From Janthinobacterium sp. 61 (GTDB lineage Bacteria; Pseudomonadota; Gammaproteobacteria; Burkholderiales; Burkholderiaceae_D), in contig NZ_PJMQ01000001.1 of NCBI RefSeq assembly GCF_002846335.1, positions 3,348,001-3,412,000 of the forward strand: a DNA stretch of 64,000 nt, given 5' to 3'. A program made the translations under genes and the position numbers. The notes beneath the pieces were generated by a model. The model saw nothing but the letters and a program-made list of their open reading frames with translations. It was not told the origin of the DNA and ran no database searches. Positions 37,072-46,720 of this stretch are shown here, piece after piece (position 1 is the stretch's first letter; each line of letters begins with the position of its first letter).

Positions 37072-37137
37072 TGGGGTCAGTTCCCCGCAAGCGACAGCGC
37101 AAGCCTCTGAGTTAGCGGCATTGAGGGTCTGACCCCA
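37072..37137. repeat. Inverted repeat TGGGGTCAG ... CTGACCCCA
   Basis: A perfect 9-bp inverted repeat (37072-37080 with 37129-37137) separated by 48 bp, in the gap between the EamA gene start and the phoD gene end. The spacer has no coding sense. It is not a standard terminator because no T run follows. It may be a dispersed intergenic repeat or a binding site. Confidence 0.4.
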
Positions 37138-37153
37138 TAAATTAGAAACAAAT

Positions 37154-39637
37154 TTAAGACACCACCACCGCCGCCGCGCCCGCCGCCACCGTGGCCGTCG
37201 TCACGCGCGCAATCACGTTCGCCGGCGCCGCCGTGCCGATCAGTTTATTCACCTGCTTGAACTGCGCCACCAGCTTGCCCGGCGTCAAGGTGACCACCGT
37301 GTAACCCTGCGCATCCGTATTCAAATGCTTGATCCACGGATTGTTGCCCAGGCCGGACAATTGTTGTGCCAGGCCCAGCAGGGTGGTATTGAAGTCAGTG
37401 CTCGCTTTCAAGCCAGCCTGCACGGCCGCGACCGTTGCATCCAGTTGCGCCTCCGGCACGCCCTTGGCGGCCAGCGCGCCGCGCAGCTGCACGCGCAACT
37501 GCTCCAGCAGGCTGTCGACGGTGGGTACGGCTTTGCCCATGGTGTAGTCGAGCAGGTTGACGTCGAGATTGACGGTGCCCAGGCCCGTGACGGGAATCGC
37601 CAGCGGGTAGCTGACGAGGGTACCGATGTCGCCCATGCTGCCAGCCGCCGACTTCAGGTAGCTGAAGAAGGAATCCGAGCTGACGCCGGCCGACACCAGG
37701 TCCACCATGACGGGCGTGCCGCCGCCTGCCGCGTCGAAATCGTCGCTGACCGTGCCGGCAAAGAAGGAGTGGATATCACCCGTGATGGCCACCACATTGC
37801 CGATGGCATTCGTTTTCAGGTGCGCCATCAGATTCTTGCGCTCGCTGTTATAGCCATCCCACTGGTCGCAATTAAGCAGGAAGCGCGTGAAGAATGGCGT
37901 CAGCGCGGCTTGCTGGCCCGATGCGGCGACAAAGCTCGATGCTGCGCCTTTGGCCTGCACGTCGGGCTTGATCCAGCCAAAGGCGATCACTTGCGCGGCT
38001 GCCGTCGGCGAGCCACTGTTGTAGGCGGCCACCGTGATGCCGGCCTGGGCCGCGCTCAAGCCGGCGCCCACGGCAGCGGCGCCCTGTGCGCTGGCATTGG
38101 CGGCGGCACCGGCAATGGCCATGGCCGCTGCCTGCGCCACGCTCGCTGAGGCGCCCGCCGTCGAGGCGGCCACGATGGCGCAGGCCAGCGGCACGCTGCC
38201 GCCGACCAAAGGCAGGGTGCTGGCAATGGCCTTGCCCACATTCGACATGGCGCTCAGGGCCAGCAAGGTGGCAATCGCATCCGTGCCATTCAAGCCCATG
38301 CGCAGCAAGGACACTTCATTGCCCCACAGCTTCCAGGTCGACGTGGCCGCCTTCATCTTGCTTTTCCACCAGTCGCGCTGCGTGCTGCCCAGCATGCCCA
38401 CCGCTGCCAGCGGGTCGGCACCGGCCTTCGTGGCGGCCGCCATTTTCTGCCCTTCCACGCTGTCGAACAGCGCTTGCGGCACCAGGTAGCGGCTGCCGAT
38501 GCTGCCCAGCGGCTTGCCCGTGGCGGGGTTGATGGTCGACTCGGCGATCGCATGGTCGGCGCGGTACAGCCGCTCATCCGTCATCACCAGCTGCATCAGT
38601 TTGCCGAACTGGAAATCGCGGTAAATCTGGATGTTCTGGAACGTTGTCGCGGCGGCATCGAAGGTGACGTCGGCCGGCATGTATTCGAACCAGGCCTGGT
38701 TGGCGCTGCGGCGACGAATTGGCTGATGCAGGTCGCTGCCATCGGCTGCCACGATGTTTTCATAGGTTGAGGCGTCCTGCCAGGCGTCGTCCGTGAATTC
38801 GTGGTCATCCCAGATGGCGATGAAGGCGAAGCGCTCGTGCACGGCTTGCAGGCGCGTGTCGGTACGGTACTTCTTGTACAGGTAGCGGTAGTCGGCCACC
38901 GTGGTCGCGTACTTGGCGCCCGCGCTGCCGCTTTTAAACGTGCCGTCCGGCAACTTCAGCTGGTCGTGCCGGCTTTCCACGGCGCCGCTCTGGAAGGCCT
39001 CGCCCACCGTTTCATAGATGTAATCGCCCAGGTGGACGATGAAATCGAGCGATTCGTTGGCGGCGATGTGCGACAGCGCGCCCCAGTGGTTGATGCTCCA
39101 GTCCTGGCACGTCAGGTAGGCGAACTGCAACTGGCTCACGTCGGCCGTGGCGGCAGGGGCCGTCTTGAAGCGGCCCACGTTCGAGCGCACGTCGCCGGCG
39201 ATGAACTGGTAAAAATACACCTGGCCCGGCTGCAAGCCCGTCACTTTGTGGCGCAGGGTATTGTCGAAATCGGCTTTCAGCGGCAATTTCGCATCGACGA
39301 TGGGTGTGCCGGCCAGGGCCGTATTGCTGCCCAGGGCGGCCGTATTGTCCGCCACGCTGACGATCAGGCGTACAGCGACCTCTTCCTTGCCGGCCACGGC
39401 GGGCGCGACGGTATCGAAGCTGGCGGGCACGACGCGCGTCCACAGCATGGCGCTGTCGGCGCGCGGATCGCCCGAGGCCACGCTTTGCGGGAATTTCCAG
39501 TCGCTGCCCGATGCCAGCGGTACGCCAGGATCGCTGTAATCGGTGCTGCCGCAGGCGGCGAGACCGACAGTGGCGACAGAAACAGTGATAAAACCGCCCA
39601 ATTTCAGAAATTGCCGTCTATCCATTTGACTTGCCAT
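37154..39637 (-). CDS. PhoD-type alkaline phosphatase with Ala-rich insertion
   Basis: An 827-aa exported phosphoesterase. The N-terminus (MDRRQFLKLGG, then LAAC) combines a twin-arginine motif with a lipobox at Cys29, so it may be a Tat-exported lipoprotein. PhoD metal motifs are present: LGDYIYE (about 204-210), WDDHE (276-280) and TGDIHSF (619-625). Between them, residues about 451-585 form an Ala/Gly/Ser-rich insertion that is absent from ordinary PhoD proteins of 520-560 aa, and about 100 extra residues lie near 660-780. The core is intact, so activity on phosphodiesters or monoesters is expected. Confidence 0.85.
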   Translation of the reverse strand: MASQMDRRQFLKLGGFITVSVATVGLAACGSTDYSDPGVPLASGSDWKFPQSVASGDPRADSAMLWTRVVPASFDTVAPAVAGKEEVAVRLIVSVADNTAALGSNTALAGTPIVDAKLPLKADFDNTLRHKVTGLQPGQVYFYQFIAGDVRSNVGRFKTAPAATADVSQLQFAYLTCQDWSINHWGALSHIAANESLDFIVHLGDYIYETVGEAFQSGAVESRHDQLKLPDGTFKSGSAGAKYATTVADYRYLYKKYRTDTRLQAVHERFAFIAIWDDHEFTDDAWQDASTYENIVAADGSDLHQPIRRRSANQAWFEYMPADVTFDAAATTFQNIQIYRDFQFGKLMQLVMTDERLYRADHAIAESTINPATGKPLGSIGSRYLVPQALFDSVEGQKMAAATKAGADPLAAVGMLGSTQRDWWKSKMKAATSTWKLWGNEVSLLRMGLNGTDAIATLLALSAMSNVGKAIASTLPLVGGSVPLACAIVAASTAGASASVAQAAAMAIAGAAANASAQGAAAVGAGLSAAQAGITVAAYNSGSPTAAAQVIAFGWIKPDVQAKGAASSFVAASGQQAALTPFFTRFLLNCDQWDGYNSERKNLMAHLKTNAIGNVVAITGDIHSFFAGTVSDDFDAAGGGTPVMVDLVSAGVSSDSFFSYLKSAAGSMGDIGTLVSYPLAIPVTGLGTVNLDVNLLDYTMGKAVPTVDSLLEQLRVQLRGALAAKGVPEAQLDATVAAVQAGLKASTDFNTTLLGLAQQLSGLGNNPWIKHLNTDAQGYTVVTLTPGKLVAQFKQVNKLIGTAAPANVIARVTTATVAAGAAAVVVS

Positions 39638-39810
39638 GATGTCGCGCCCTTAATCTTGATTATTGGAGTGGTGGGATGATGCATAACATGAAAGCGCGTC
39701 ACTTTAACAACAAAATGTGTCGGCTTGATGACGGGGCCATGCCGCTTCGCAGGGGGGCAATATGCTAAAATGTCGGCCACAATTGAACACCCGTCTAAGG
39801 AAGATTCGAC

Positions 39811-40536
39811 ATGGCAGGACATAGCAAATGGGCCAATATCAAGCATAAAAAGGCTGCCACCGATGCCAAGCGCGGCAAAATCTGGACGCGCCTGATCAAG
39901 GAAATCACGGTCGCGGCCCGCATGGGCGGCGCCGATATCGCGGCCAATCCGCGCCTGCGCCTGGCGGTCGACAAGGCGGCCGACGCGAACATGCCGAAAG
40001 ACAACGTCCAGCGCGCAATCAACCGCGGCAGCGGCGGCGTCGATGGCGCCAACTACGAAGAAGTGCGCTACGAAGGCTACGGCGTGGGCGGCGCGGCCGT
40101 CATCGTTGAATGCATGACCGACAACAAGGTCCGCACGGTGGCCGAAGTGCGCAACGCCTTCAACAAGAATGGCGGCAACATGGGCAATGAAGGCTCCGTC
40201 GCCTTCATGTTCCAGCACTGCGGCCAGTTGCTGTTCGCGCCGGGCACCGATGAAGACAAGCTGATGGAAGCAGCCCTGGAAGCGGGTGCCGACGACGTCA
40301 TCGCCGACGAGGAAGGCGGCTTCGAAGTGCTGACCCCCGTGCACGATTTCGCCACCGTCAAGGAAGCGCTGGAAGCGGCCGGCTTCAAGGCCGAAGTGGC
40401 CGAAGTCATCATGAAGCCGGCAACGGAAACCGTGTATGCGGGCGACGACGCCATCAAGATGCAAAAACTGATCGATGCGCTGGAACTGCTGGACGACGTC
40501 CAGGAAGTCTTCACCAATGCATTGATAGAGAATTAA
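39811..40536 (+). CDS. yebC: YebC/PmpR-family protein (TACO1-like)
   Basis: A 241-aa protein with the invariant start [23 protein letters not shown] and the usual three-domain length. Members are described as transcription regulators and, more recently, as translation factors that help ribosomes at proline runs. A TAAAAT-like -10 lies at 39766-39771. It precedes purD by 60 bp on the same strand. Confidence 0.95.
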   Translation: MAGHSKWANIKHKKAATDAKRGKIWTRLIKEITVAARMGGADIAANPRLRLAVDKAADANMPKDNVQRAINRGSGGVDGANYEEVRYEGYGVGGAAVIVECMTDNKVRTVAEVRNAFNKNGGNMGNEGSVAFMFQHCGQLLFAPGTDEDKLMEAALEAGADDVIADEEGGFEVLTPVHDFATVKEALEAAGFKAEVAEVIMKPATETVYAGDDAIKMQKLIDALELLDDVQEVFTNALIEN

Positions 40537-40596
40537 TCACTTCGCACACAAGGGCGGCACCGCCGCCCTGCAACCCACACTGAACGAACGGTCCCT

Positions 40597-41865
40597 ATGA
40601 AAATTCTGGTAGTCGGCTCTGGCGGCCGCGAACACGCCCTGGCCTGGAAACTGGCCCAGTCCGAACGCATACAGATGGTGTATGTCGCGCCGGGCAACGG
40701 CGGCACCGCGCGCGATGCGCGCCTGGTCAATCTCGATATCAGCGATCCGCAATTGCTGGCCGACTTCGTTCAGCAAGAACACATCGGCCTCACGGTCGTC
40801 GGTCCGGAAGTGCCACTGGCGGCGGGCATTGTCAACCTGTTCCGCTCGCGCGGCCTGAAAATCTTCGGCCCGACGAAAGAAGCGGCGCAGCTGGAGTCGT
40901 CGAAAGACTTCGCCAAGGCCTTCATGCAGCGCCACGGCATCCCGACAGCCGCCTACCAGACGTTCTCTGACGTCGCGCCAGCGCATGCCTACATCGATGC
41001 CATGGGTGCACCGATCGTCATCAAGGCCGACGGCCTGGCCGCCGGCAAGGGCGTCGTCGTTGCCATGACCCTCGAAGAAGCGCATCAGGCAGTTGACATG
41101 ATGCTGTCTGACAACCAGTTCGGCGACGCAGGCGCACGCATCGTCATCGAGGAATTCCTCGCCGGCGAAGAAGCCAGCTTCATCGTCATGTGCGACGGCA
41201 AGAACATCCTGCCGCTGGCCACCAGCCAGGACCATAAACGCCTGAAGGATCACGACCAGGGCCCGAACACGGGCGGCATGGGCGCGTACTCGCCGGCACC
41301 GATCGTCACGCCGGCCATGCATGCGCGCGTCATGCGCGAGATCATCGTGCCGACCATCCAGGGCATGGCCAAGGATGGCATCACGTTCACGGGCTTCCTG
41401 TATGCGGGCCTGATGATCGACGACAAGGGCACGCCGAAGACCCTGGAATTCAACTGCCGCATGGGCGACCCGGAAACGCAGCCCATCATGGCGCGCCTGA
41501 AAACCGACCTGGTCACCGTCATGGAACATGCCGTGAACGGCACGCTCGACGCGGTGGAACTGGAATGGGACCGCCGCACGGCTGTCGGCGTCGTCATGGC
41601 TGCCGCCGGCTACCCGGACGATCCCGTCAAGGGCACGCCGATCGGCGACATCCCGGCCGAAACGGCCGACTCCGTCACCTTCCATGCGGGCACCCGCATC
41701 GAGGGCGAGCGCCTGGTCACCAACGGCGGCCGCGTGCTGTGCGTGGTGGGCCTGGGCGACAGCATCAAGATGGCGCAGAAGCAGGCGTATGAAACCGTGG
41801 AAAAAATCCATTTCGACGGCGCGCAGTACCGCCGCGACATCGGCTGGCGCGGTTTGAAGCATTGA
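40597..41865 (+). CDS. purD: Phosphoribosylamine-glycine ligase
   Basis: A 422-aa ATP-grasp enzyme of purine synthesis that joins glycine to phosphoribosylamine. The start MKILVVGSGGREHALAWKL is typical; later motifs are KADGLAAGKGVVVA, GGMGAYSPAP and CRMGDPETQ. Length matches the family. A strong terminator follows. Confidence 0.97.
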   Translation: MKILVVGSGGREHALAWKLAQSERIQMVYVAPGNGGTARDARLVNLDISDPQLLADFVQQEHIGLTVVGPEVPLAAGIVNLFRSRGLKIFGPTKEAAQLESSKDFAKAFMQRHGIPTAAYQTFSDVAPAHAYIDAMGAPIVIKADGLAAGKGVVVAMTLEEAHQAVDMMLSDNQFGDAGARIVIEEFLAGEEASFIVMCDGKNILPLATSQDHKRLKDHDQGPNTGGMGAYSPAPIVTPAMHARVMREIIVPTIQGMAKDGITFTGFLYAGLMIDDKGTPKTLEFNCRMGDPETQPIMARLKTDLVTVMEHAVNGTLDAVELEWDRRTAVGVVMAAAGYPDDPVKGTPIGDIPAETADSVTFHAGTRIEGERLVTNGGRVLCVVGLGDSIKMAQKQAYETVEKIHFDGAQYRRDIGWRGLKH

Positions 41866-41887
41866 TCACCCCGTAGTGATCACACGG

Positions 41888-41929
41888 CGGGCCGGCGCGG
41901 AATCATCCGCCCCGGCCCGTTTTCATTTT
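41888..41929 (+). terminator. Rho-independent terminator after purD
   Basis: Long GC-rich hairpin: CGGGCCGG (41888-41895) with CCGGCCCG (41912-41919), extended inside by GGA/TCC, then TTTTCATTTT. Confidence 0.85.
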
Positions 41930-41954
41930 GATTGTCATTGCCCTTCCCTCTCCT

Positions 41955-42227
41955 TGACCACTGCTGCCGGCCTTGCCGCACCCGATAAGGATGCCCCGCT
42001 GAGTCCCCTGATCTGGCTGATCCTCGCTGCCGGCCTCGCCTGATACTGGTTCAGCAGCTATGCCTGGCCGGAAAGAACCCTAGGCTGCCAGACCACCTTG
42101 CCTGGCATGGCGGCTTTGCGCAGCAGGACCAGCCCATCGGGCGCGAGGCGGTGAAATGGCAAGAACTGGCCAGTAATACCGCAGTTCAGGACAGAACTGG
42201 ATCAGGCACAGATTCAATAGTGCGCTA
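41955..42227 (+). pseudogene. Possible decayed small membrane-protein gene
   Basis: The 420-bp gap between purD and the next gene (41866-42285) holds no intact gene. One frame reads a hydrophobic stretch (SPLIWLILAAGLA), hits a TGA at about 42041, and continues YWFSSYAWPERTLG. A second frame then reads WHGGFAQQDQPIGREAVKWQEL to a stop near 42225. The pattern suggests a short membrane protein broken by a stop and a frameshift, but chance cannot be excluded. Confidence 0.25.
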
Positions 42228-42285
42228 GGGAAAGGAGATTGCATTGTAAAGTTTATCATCTTGGTTCCTGATCAACCCCCTCCCG

Positions 42286-43587
42286 ATGACAAGCAATCTA
42301 CCTGTGTCCCCGCATACTTCTGTCGAGGCGCTGCATTTGCTGAAGCTGCTCACGCGCCGCCAGCGCGAGCAGGCGCTGGCGCATCCCGATTTGCCACAGC
42401 TCGCCATCGGTACGCCGCTACCCGACACCTTGATGTGGTTGTACCGGCGCCAGATCGTTACGTCCGAGGATGTGACAAGCCTGTCCTTGAGCGTGGCGCG
42501 CCACTTCAGCGGCGACGAGCTGGCGCTGCGTTTGTCGATATTGCAGCAGCTGGTGGAAGTGCTCAATCGCGTATCGCTCGATCATCTGCGTGACGACATG
42601 CTGATCACGCCGGAGCTGTACCAGCGGGCACTGGCACACCTGCCCGGCGACGTTTTGCTGCCCACGCCGGGCGAGGCGCTGAACTGGATGCTGCATGTGG
42701 GACTGCTGCCGCGCGCAGAATTCAAGTCCATGGCCCGGCGCATCGAGTCCGGCGGCAGTGATGAGGCAAAGCGCGTGATCCAGCATGCGCAAGGGCGCCA
42801 GGATGAACATAAAAAGGCGGTACGCGGCGTGATACTCGATGGCTTGTTTCCCGGTTCGCGCCTGACCTGGGTAATCGTCGCGCCGCTGGCACTGGCCGGC
42901 ATGGCCTGGTACCTGCTCAGCGGCAATTCTGTGCCCGAGTGCGACTCCACCAACACGATCACCACCGTGACACGCATGCTCAACAAGGCGGCGCCGGAAG
43001 GCACGGGCAAAGCAAGCCTGCACGACGTGAAAGAAGCGGGTTACGCCTCGAAACAAAATATCCGTGGCTGCCTGGCCACGATAGCACTCGATGGCGAGAA
43101 GATGGACTATGCCTATACCGTCGCGCGCGACGACAGCGGCAGCAAGAGCCGCATCAGCTATGTGGGCGCGCAACCGTTACTGGTCCAGGCGCGCTTTGGC
43201 AACATCCAGGATGGCGACTTTGCCCAGCAAGCCAAGCCCCTGGGACGCGAGGCGATGGAAAAAGCGTTTCGCGCCGGCATGGATGGTGCGCGCATCATGC
43301 CCCAGCCACGGCAAGCGTTTTCGCTGACGCGATCGATGGAGCGCACGCGCGAAATCGCCGAAATCGAACCGCTGGCGCCATGCAAGGAAATCTCGCCGGG
43401 CGTATATTCCTGCCGCCTGCTGATCGAACGCAATGACGCCGTGCTGAGCATGCTCAACGGCGGATCGGCGGTCATGCTGGAAGGCGACTTCACCTTCCAG
43501 CGCAGCAGCGAAGAAAGCACCGGCAAGGGCTGGTCGGTGACGCCGCAATTTGCCGGCGAACTGCGCCAGGCCAAAGTAAAAGAGTAA
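42286..43587 (+). CDS. Unknown bitopic membrane protein, first of a three-gene paralogous set
   Basis: 433 residues, unrecognised. Residues 1-190 are cytosolic and helical, one membrane helix lies at about 193-211 (LTWVIVAPLALAGMAWYLL), and the remaining about 220 residues are predicted periplasmic, with four cysteines that could form disulfides. The cytosolic part shows a motif twice: LMWLYRRQIVTSEDV (about 49-63) and LNWMLHVGLLPRAEF (about 132-146). The same duplicated motif occurs in the next two proteins. The periplasmic part is unique to this member. It leads an operon with 4-bp spacing to the second gene. Confidence 0.75.
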   Translation: MTSNLPVSPHTSVEALHLLKLLTRRQREQALAHPDLPQLAIGTPLPDTLMWLYRRQIVTSEDVTSLSLSVARHFSGDELALRLSILQQLVEVLNRVSLDHLRDDMLITPELYQRALAHLPGDVLLPTPGEALNWMLHVGLLPRAEFKSMARRIESGGSDEAKRVIQHAQGRQDEHKKAVRGVILDGLFPGSRLTWVIVAPLALAGMAWYLLSGNSVPECDSTNTITTVTRMLNKAAPEGTGKASLHDVKEAGYASKQNIRGCLATIALDGEKMDYAYTVARDDSGSKSRISYVGAQPLLVQARFGNIQDGDFAQQAKPLGREAMEKAFRAGMDGARIMPQPRQAFSLTRSMERTREIAEIEPLAPCKEISPGVYSCRLLIERNDAVLSMLNGGSAVMLEGDFTFQRSSEESTGKGWSVTPQFAGELRQAKVKE

Positions 43588-43591
43588 GTCC

Positions 43592-44236
43592 ATGCATATC
43601 GAACCACCTCACGCATCGCTGGGCCAGCTGCACCAGCTTGGCCTGATCACCGCACAGGAACTGGACGAGGCCAATTCGGAACGCAATGCCGCCGCCCATG
43701 AGCGCCTGCACCCGCCCGAGGATCCGGTCGACATGCCGGAACTGGCGCAGGACGCCGATCTGGTCAGCACCCTGGGCTGGCTGCTGCTCACCGATCTGCT
43801 GCCCAAAAATGACTTCGACAAGCGCGTGGCCAGACTGCCACCCCGGCAACAGGCGCTGGCAGCTGAGGGGGTGCGGCACTACAACCGCCGCGAGGTCGAC
43901 GCCCTGTACGAACTCGATTTGCTGAACCAGTTCCAGCGCGATGCGGCACACGCGGCGGTGCCAGCCGACCGCATGTTCTATTCAGCATGGATCGCCATGC
44001 GCTGGCTGGTGGTCAACGGCGTCCTGCCGACGCCGCAGTTCGAGGCGCTCGAAGAGCGGGTGCGCACACACGGCAGCGAACTGGCGCGCGAAATCATGCA
44101 AGCGGCCAGGCTGCGGCACGGCCACGACATTATTCCTTACAAGCGCCCGCCGGCATGGAAAGGCGCCTTGATCGTGCTGGGCATGATACTGGTGATGTCG
44201 GTGATTTACGGCGCCGTCACAGGATGGCTAGCATGA
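43592..44236 (+). CDS. Unknown C-tail-anchored membrane protein, second paralogue
   Basis: 214 residues. Cytosolic residues 1-188 carry the motif LGWLLLTDLLPKNDF (about 61-75) and its repeat MRWLVVNGVLPTPQF (about 136-150), followed by EERVRTHGSELAREIM. A single helix (about 190-212) ends the protein with only a short tail, so it is anchored by its C-terminus. It aligns almost without gaps over 170 residues with the third protein (HASLGQLHQLGLIT against [14 protein letters not shown]). No known domain is recognised. Its stop overlaps the third gene's ATG (ATGA). Confidence 0.75.
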   Translation: MHIEPPHASLGQLHQLGLITAQELDEANSERNAAAHERLHPPEDPVDMPELAQDADLVSTLGWLLLTDLLPKNDFDKRVARLPPRQQALAAEGVRHYNRREVDALYELDLLNQFQRDAAHAAVPADRMFYSAWIAMRWLVVNGVLPTPQFEALEERVRTHGSELAREIMQAARLRHGHDIIPYKRPPAWKGALIVLGMILVMSVIYGAVTGWLA

Positions 44237-45036
44237 GCAGCGATCCGCGCCTCAAGCCGCTCGGCGAACTCCAGCATCTGGGCCTGATCAACAGTGACGA
44301 ATACGACGACACGCTGGCCGAGCTGCAAATCATCGAACTGCAGCGAGCGCACAATGCCGCCGAAGACATCGATGTACCCGAACTGGCGATGACTGCGGAC
44401 CAGGTCAAGACGCTGGCTTGGCTACTGAGCACGGAACTGGTGCCCGAGGACCGTTTTTTCGAGATGCTGCGCAAGCTGCCCGTCGGTGACCAGCGCCGGC
44501 AACTGGCCACCGCAGCGCTGCAGCAGGTGAACCGCGAGGCGGTCGACACGCTGTACGACGAAAACGTGATCAACCAGTGGCAGCGCGACGCTTTTCATGA
44601 CTGCTTGCCGGACGACTGCCTGACCGCCTCGCCCGTGGCGGCCTTGCGCCATATGCTGAAACAGGGCACCTTGTCGCAGCAGGATTACCAGACGATGCGA
44701 ACGCGCGTGCGTTCGCATGGCTCGGCACTGGCACGCGTGATCGTCGACGCCGCCGGCAAACCGCCGACCCGGTATGGCCGGCGCGCAGCGCGCGCCTTGC
44801 ACGTGATGCTGGTGGCGGCCACGCTGGTGATGCTGATGGTCGTGGCGGTTGCGGGGCAGTTGTGGTTCAAGCGCGAGCAGCCAGCGCCGGCCGCGCAGCC
44901 GGCCGACACGGTCGAACGCACGGACTTGCAGCAGCGCGCCGCGGACGTCGTCGAAGGTGCCCGCCAGCCGGGCGCGGATGCGCCCCAGTTCGAGGTGCAG
45001 CTGATACAGGGCAAGGCGCCGCCAACCAGGCCCTGA
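44233..45036 (+). CDS. Unknown bitopic membrane protein, third paralogue
   Basis: 267 residues from ATG 44233; an ATG nine bases earlier is possible, but the AGGA site favours this one. The cytosolic domain (1-185) is homologous to the second protein, with [15 protein letters not shown] (about 61-75) and [15 protein letters not shown] (about 138-152) as the duplicated motif. A membrane helix lies at about 189-212, then a 55-residue Ala/Pro-rich periplasmic tail. It is co-translated with the second gene. No function is known; the three products probably form one membrane complex. Confidence 0.75.
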   Translation: MSSDPRLKPLGELQHLGLINSDEYDDTLAELQIIELQRAHNAAEDIDVPELAMTADQVKTLAWLLSTELVPEDRFFEMLRKLPVGDQRRQLATAALQQVNREAVDTLYDENVINQWQRDAFHDCLPDDCLTASPVAALRHMLKQGTLSQQDYQTMRTRVRSHGSALARVIVDAAGKPPTRYGRRAARALHVMLVAATLVMLMVVAVAGQLWFKREQPAPAAQPADTVERTDLQQRAADVVEGARQPGADAPQFEVQLIQGKAPPTRP

Positions 45037-45091
45037 ATCCTCGACAGCAAGCCCATCGCCGGTTTTGCTATCACAAAAATCCGTTACAGGG

Positions 45092-45097
45092 TACAAT
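45092..45097 (+). promoter_or_regulatory. Candidate -10 element for hemF
   Basis: TACAAT hexamer 41 bp upstream of the hemF ATG; no clear -35 at the right distance. It lies outside the preceding gene. Confidence 0.4.
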
Positions 45098-45137
45098 CCG
45101 TCCTTACTTTTTTATTCCGGCCTCGTCGGCCCACGCG

Positions 45138-46052
45138 ATGTCGTCAACTCCCTCTCCTTCGGCCGTCAAGGCGTATTTGCTCGATTTGCAAAGCCGTATC
45201 GTGCAGGCGCTCGAAGCGCAGGATGGCAAGCCTTTTCTGACCGATACCTGGCAACGTCCCGAGGGCGGTGGCGGCATTTCGCGGCTGATCGAGGAAGGCA
45301 ATGTGTTCGAGCGTGGCGGCGTGAATTTTTCGCACGTCACCGGCGCCGCACTGCCGCCATCGGCCGCGGCCGCGCGCCCTGAATTGGGTGGCAAGGCATG
45401 GGAAGCAATGGGCGTGTCGCTGGTGCTGCATCCGCGTAATCCCTACGCACCAACGGTGCACATGAACGTGCGCTTTTTCAGCACGGTGAATGCCGATGGC
45501 GCCCCCGTATGGTGGTTCGGCGGCGGCATGGACCTGACGCCGTACTACGGCGACGCGGGCGACGTGAAGCACTTTCACCAGGTGTGCCATGATGCGCTGG
45601 CGCCGTTTGGCGCGGAGCTGCATCCGAAGTTCAAGCAGTGGTGCGACGATTATTTCTACCTGAAACACCGGCGCGAAGCGCGCGGCGCCGGTGGCATCTT
45701 CTTCGACGACTTCAATGCCCTGGGCTTTGACAACAGCTTTGCGATGCTGCGCAGCGCCGGCGATGCCTTCATCGACGCCTATGTGCCGATCCTGGCACGG
45801 CGCAAGGACACGCCCTACGGCGAACGCGAACGCGATTTCCAATGCTACCGGCGCGGACGCTATGTCGAGTTCAACCTGGTGTTCGACCGCGGCACCCTGT
45901 TCGGGCTGCAATCGGGCGGACGCACCGAGGCGATCCTGATGTCGATGCCGCCCGTGGTCAAGTGGCGTTACGACTGGCACCCGGAAGAGGGCAGTCCCGA
46001 AGCGGCGTTGTATACTGACTTCCTCGTGCATCGCGACTGGCTGCAGGCGTGA
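45138..46052 (+). CDS. hemF: Oxygen-dependent coproporphyrinogen III oxidase
   Basis: 304 residues from ATG 45138. It performs oxidative decarboxylation of coproporphyrinogen III to protoporphyrinogen IX in heme synthesis. Family motifs include [58 protein letters not shown] and [19 protein letters not shown]. The frame stays open upstream, but the family start and the -10 element support this ATG. The stop overlaps nadD (GTGA). Confidence 0.96.
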   Translation: MSSTPSPSAVKAYLLDLQSRIVQALEAQDGKPFLTDTWQRPEGGGGISRLIEEGNVFERGGVNFSHVTGAALPPSAAAARPELGGKAWEAMGVSLVLHPRNPYAPTVHMNVRFFSTVNADGAPVWWFGGGMDLTPYYGDAGDVKHFHQVCHDALAPFGAELHPKFKQWCDDYFYLKHRREARGAGGIFFDDFNALGFDNSFAMLRSAGDAFIDAYVPILARRKDTPYGERERDFQCYRRGRYVEFNLVFDRGTLFGLQSGGRTEAILMSMPPVVKWRYDWHPEEGSPEAALYTDFLVHRDWLQA

Positions 46053-46720
46053 AGGAAAGTGGTACGGCATGCGTGGCGCTACTCGGTGGCAGCTACGACC
46101 CGGTGCATATGGGCCATGTCGCGCTGGGCACGCATTTTTCCTGCCTGCTGCACGCCGATGAACTGCGCGTGATTCCGGCCGGCGCGCCCTGGCAAAAGGG
46201 TAACTTGGGCGCCAGCGGCCAGCAGCGCGCCGAGATGGCCAGCCTGGCGTTTGCCGGCCTGCCCCTGCCGGTCGTGGTCGACCGCCAGGAAATCGAGCGC
46301 AGCGAACATGGCCAGGCCAGCTACACCATCGATACCTTGCGCCAGGTACGCGCCGAGCTGGGAGCGCGCGCTTCCATCGTTTTCCTGATGGGCGCCGACC
46401 AGCTGCAGCGGCTCGCGACTTGGCGCGAATGGCAGCAATTATTTGAATACGCGCATATCTGCGTCGCGGCCCGCCCCGGCTTCGCGCTGAATGACACCGC
46501 AGTGCCGCAAGTGGTCGCCGAAGAATTTTCGCGCCGCCTGGGGTCACTGGAAAGCATCCGCAACACGCCGCACGGTCTGACTTATCTGGCACAGGACTTC
46601 GCGGTGGATATCTCCGCCACCGAAATACGTGCGGCATTACAACGGGGGAATCGGGCAAACTCGCTTGTTTCCCCGCTAGTGCTAGACTATATTGAACAAC
46701 ACAATTTATACAAAAGCTAA
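46049..46720 (+). CDS. nadD: Nicotinate-nucleotide adenylyltransferase
   Basis: 223 residues with a GTG start overlapping the hemF stop. It adenylates nicotinate mononucleotide in NAD synthesis. Nucleotidyltransferase motif [11 protein letters not shown] (residues about 12-22) and [12 protein letters not shown] near the C-terminus are diagnostic. The coupling to hemF and the following rsfS is a common betaproteobacterial order. Confidence 0.95.
   Translation: MKESGTACVALLGGSYDPVHMGHVALGTHFSCLLHADELRVIPAGAPWQKGNLGASGQQRAEMASLAFAGLPLPVVVDRQEIERSEHGQASYTIDTLRQVRAELGARASIVFLMGADQLQRLATWREWQQLFEYAHICVAARPGFALNDTAVPQVVAEEFSRRLGSLESIRNTPHGLTYLAQDFAVDISATEIRAALQRGNRANSLVSPLVLDYIEQHNLYKS
46665..46693 (+). 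promoter_or_regulatory. Candidate promoter for rsfS-rlmH-maf-rng
   Basis: TTGTTT (46665-46670) and TATATT (46688-46693) with a 17-bp spacer, inside the end of nadD. Transcription would start about 20 bases before the rsfS ATG. Confidence 0.45.

Noticed and set aside
41874..41886. AGTGATCACAC as a further CRP site after purD
   Set aside because: The half-sites are directly abutted with no 6-bp spacer, and it lies between a stop codon and a terminator.
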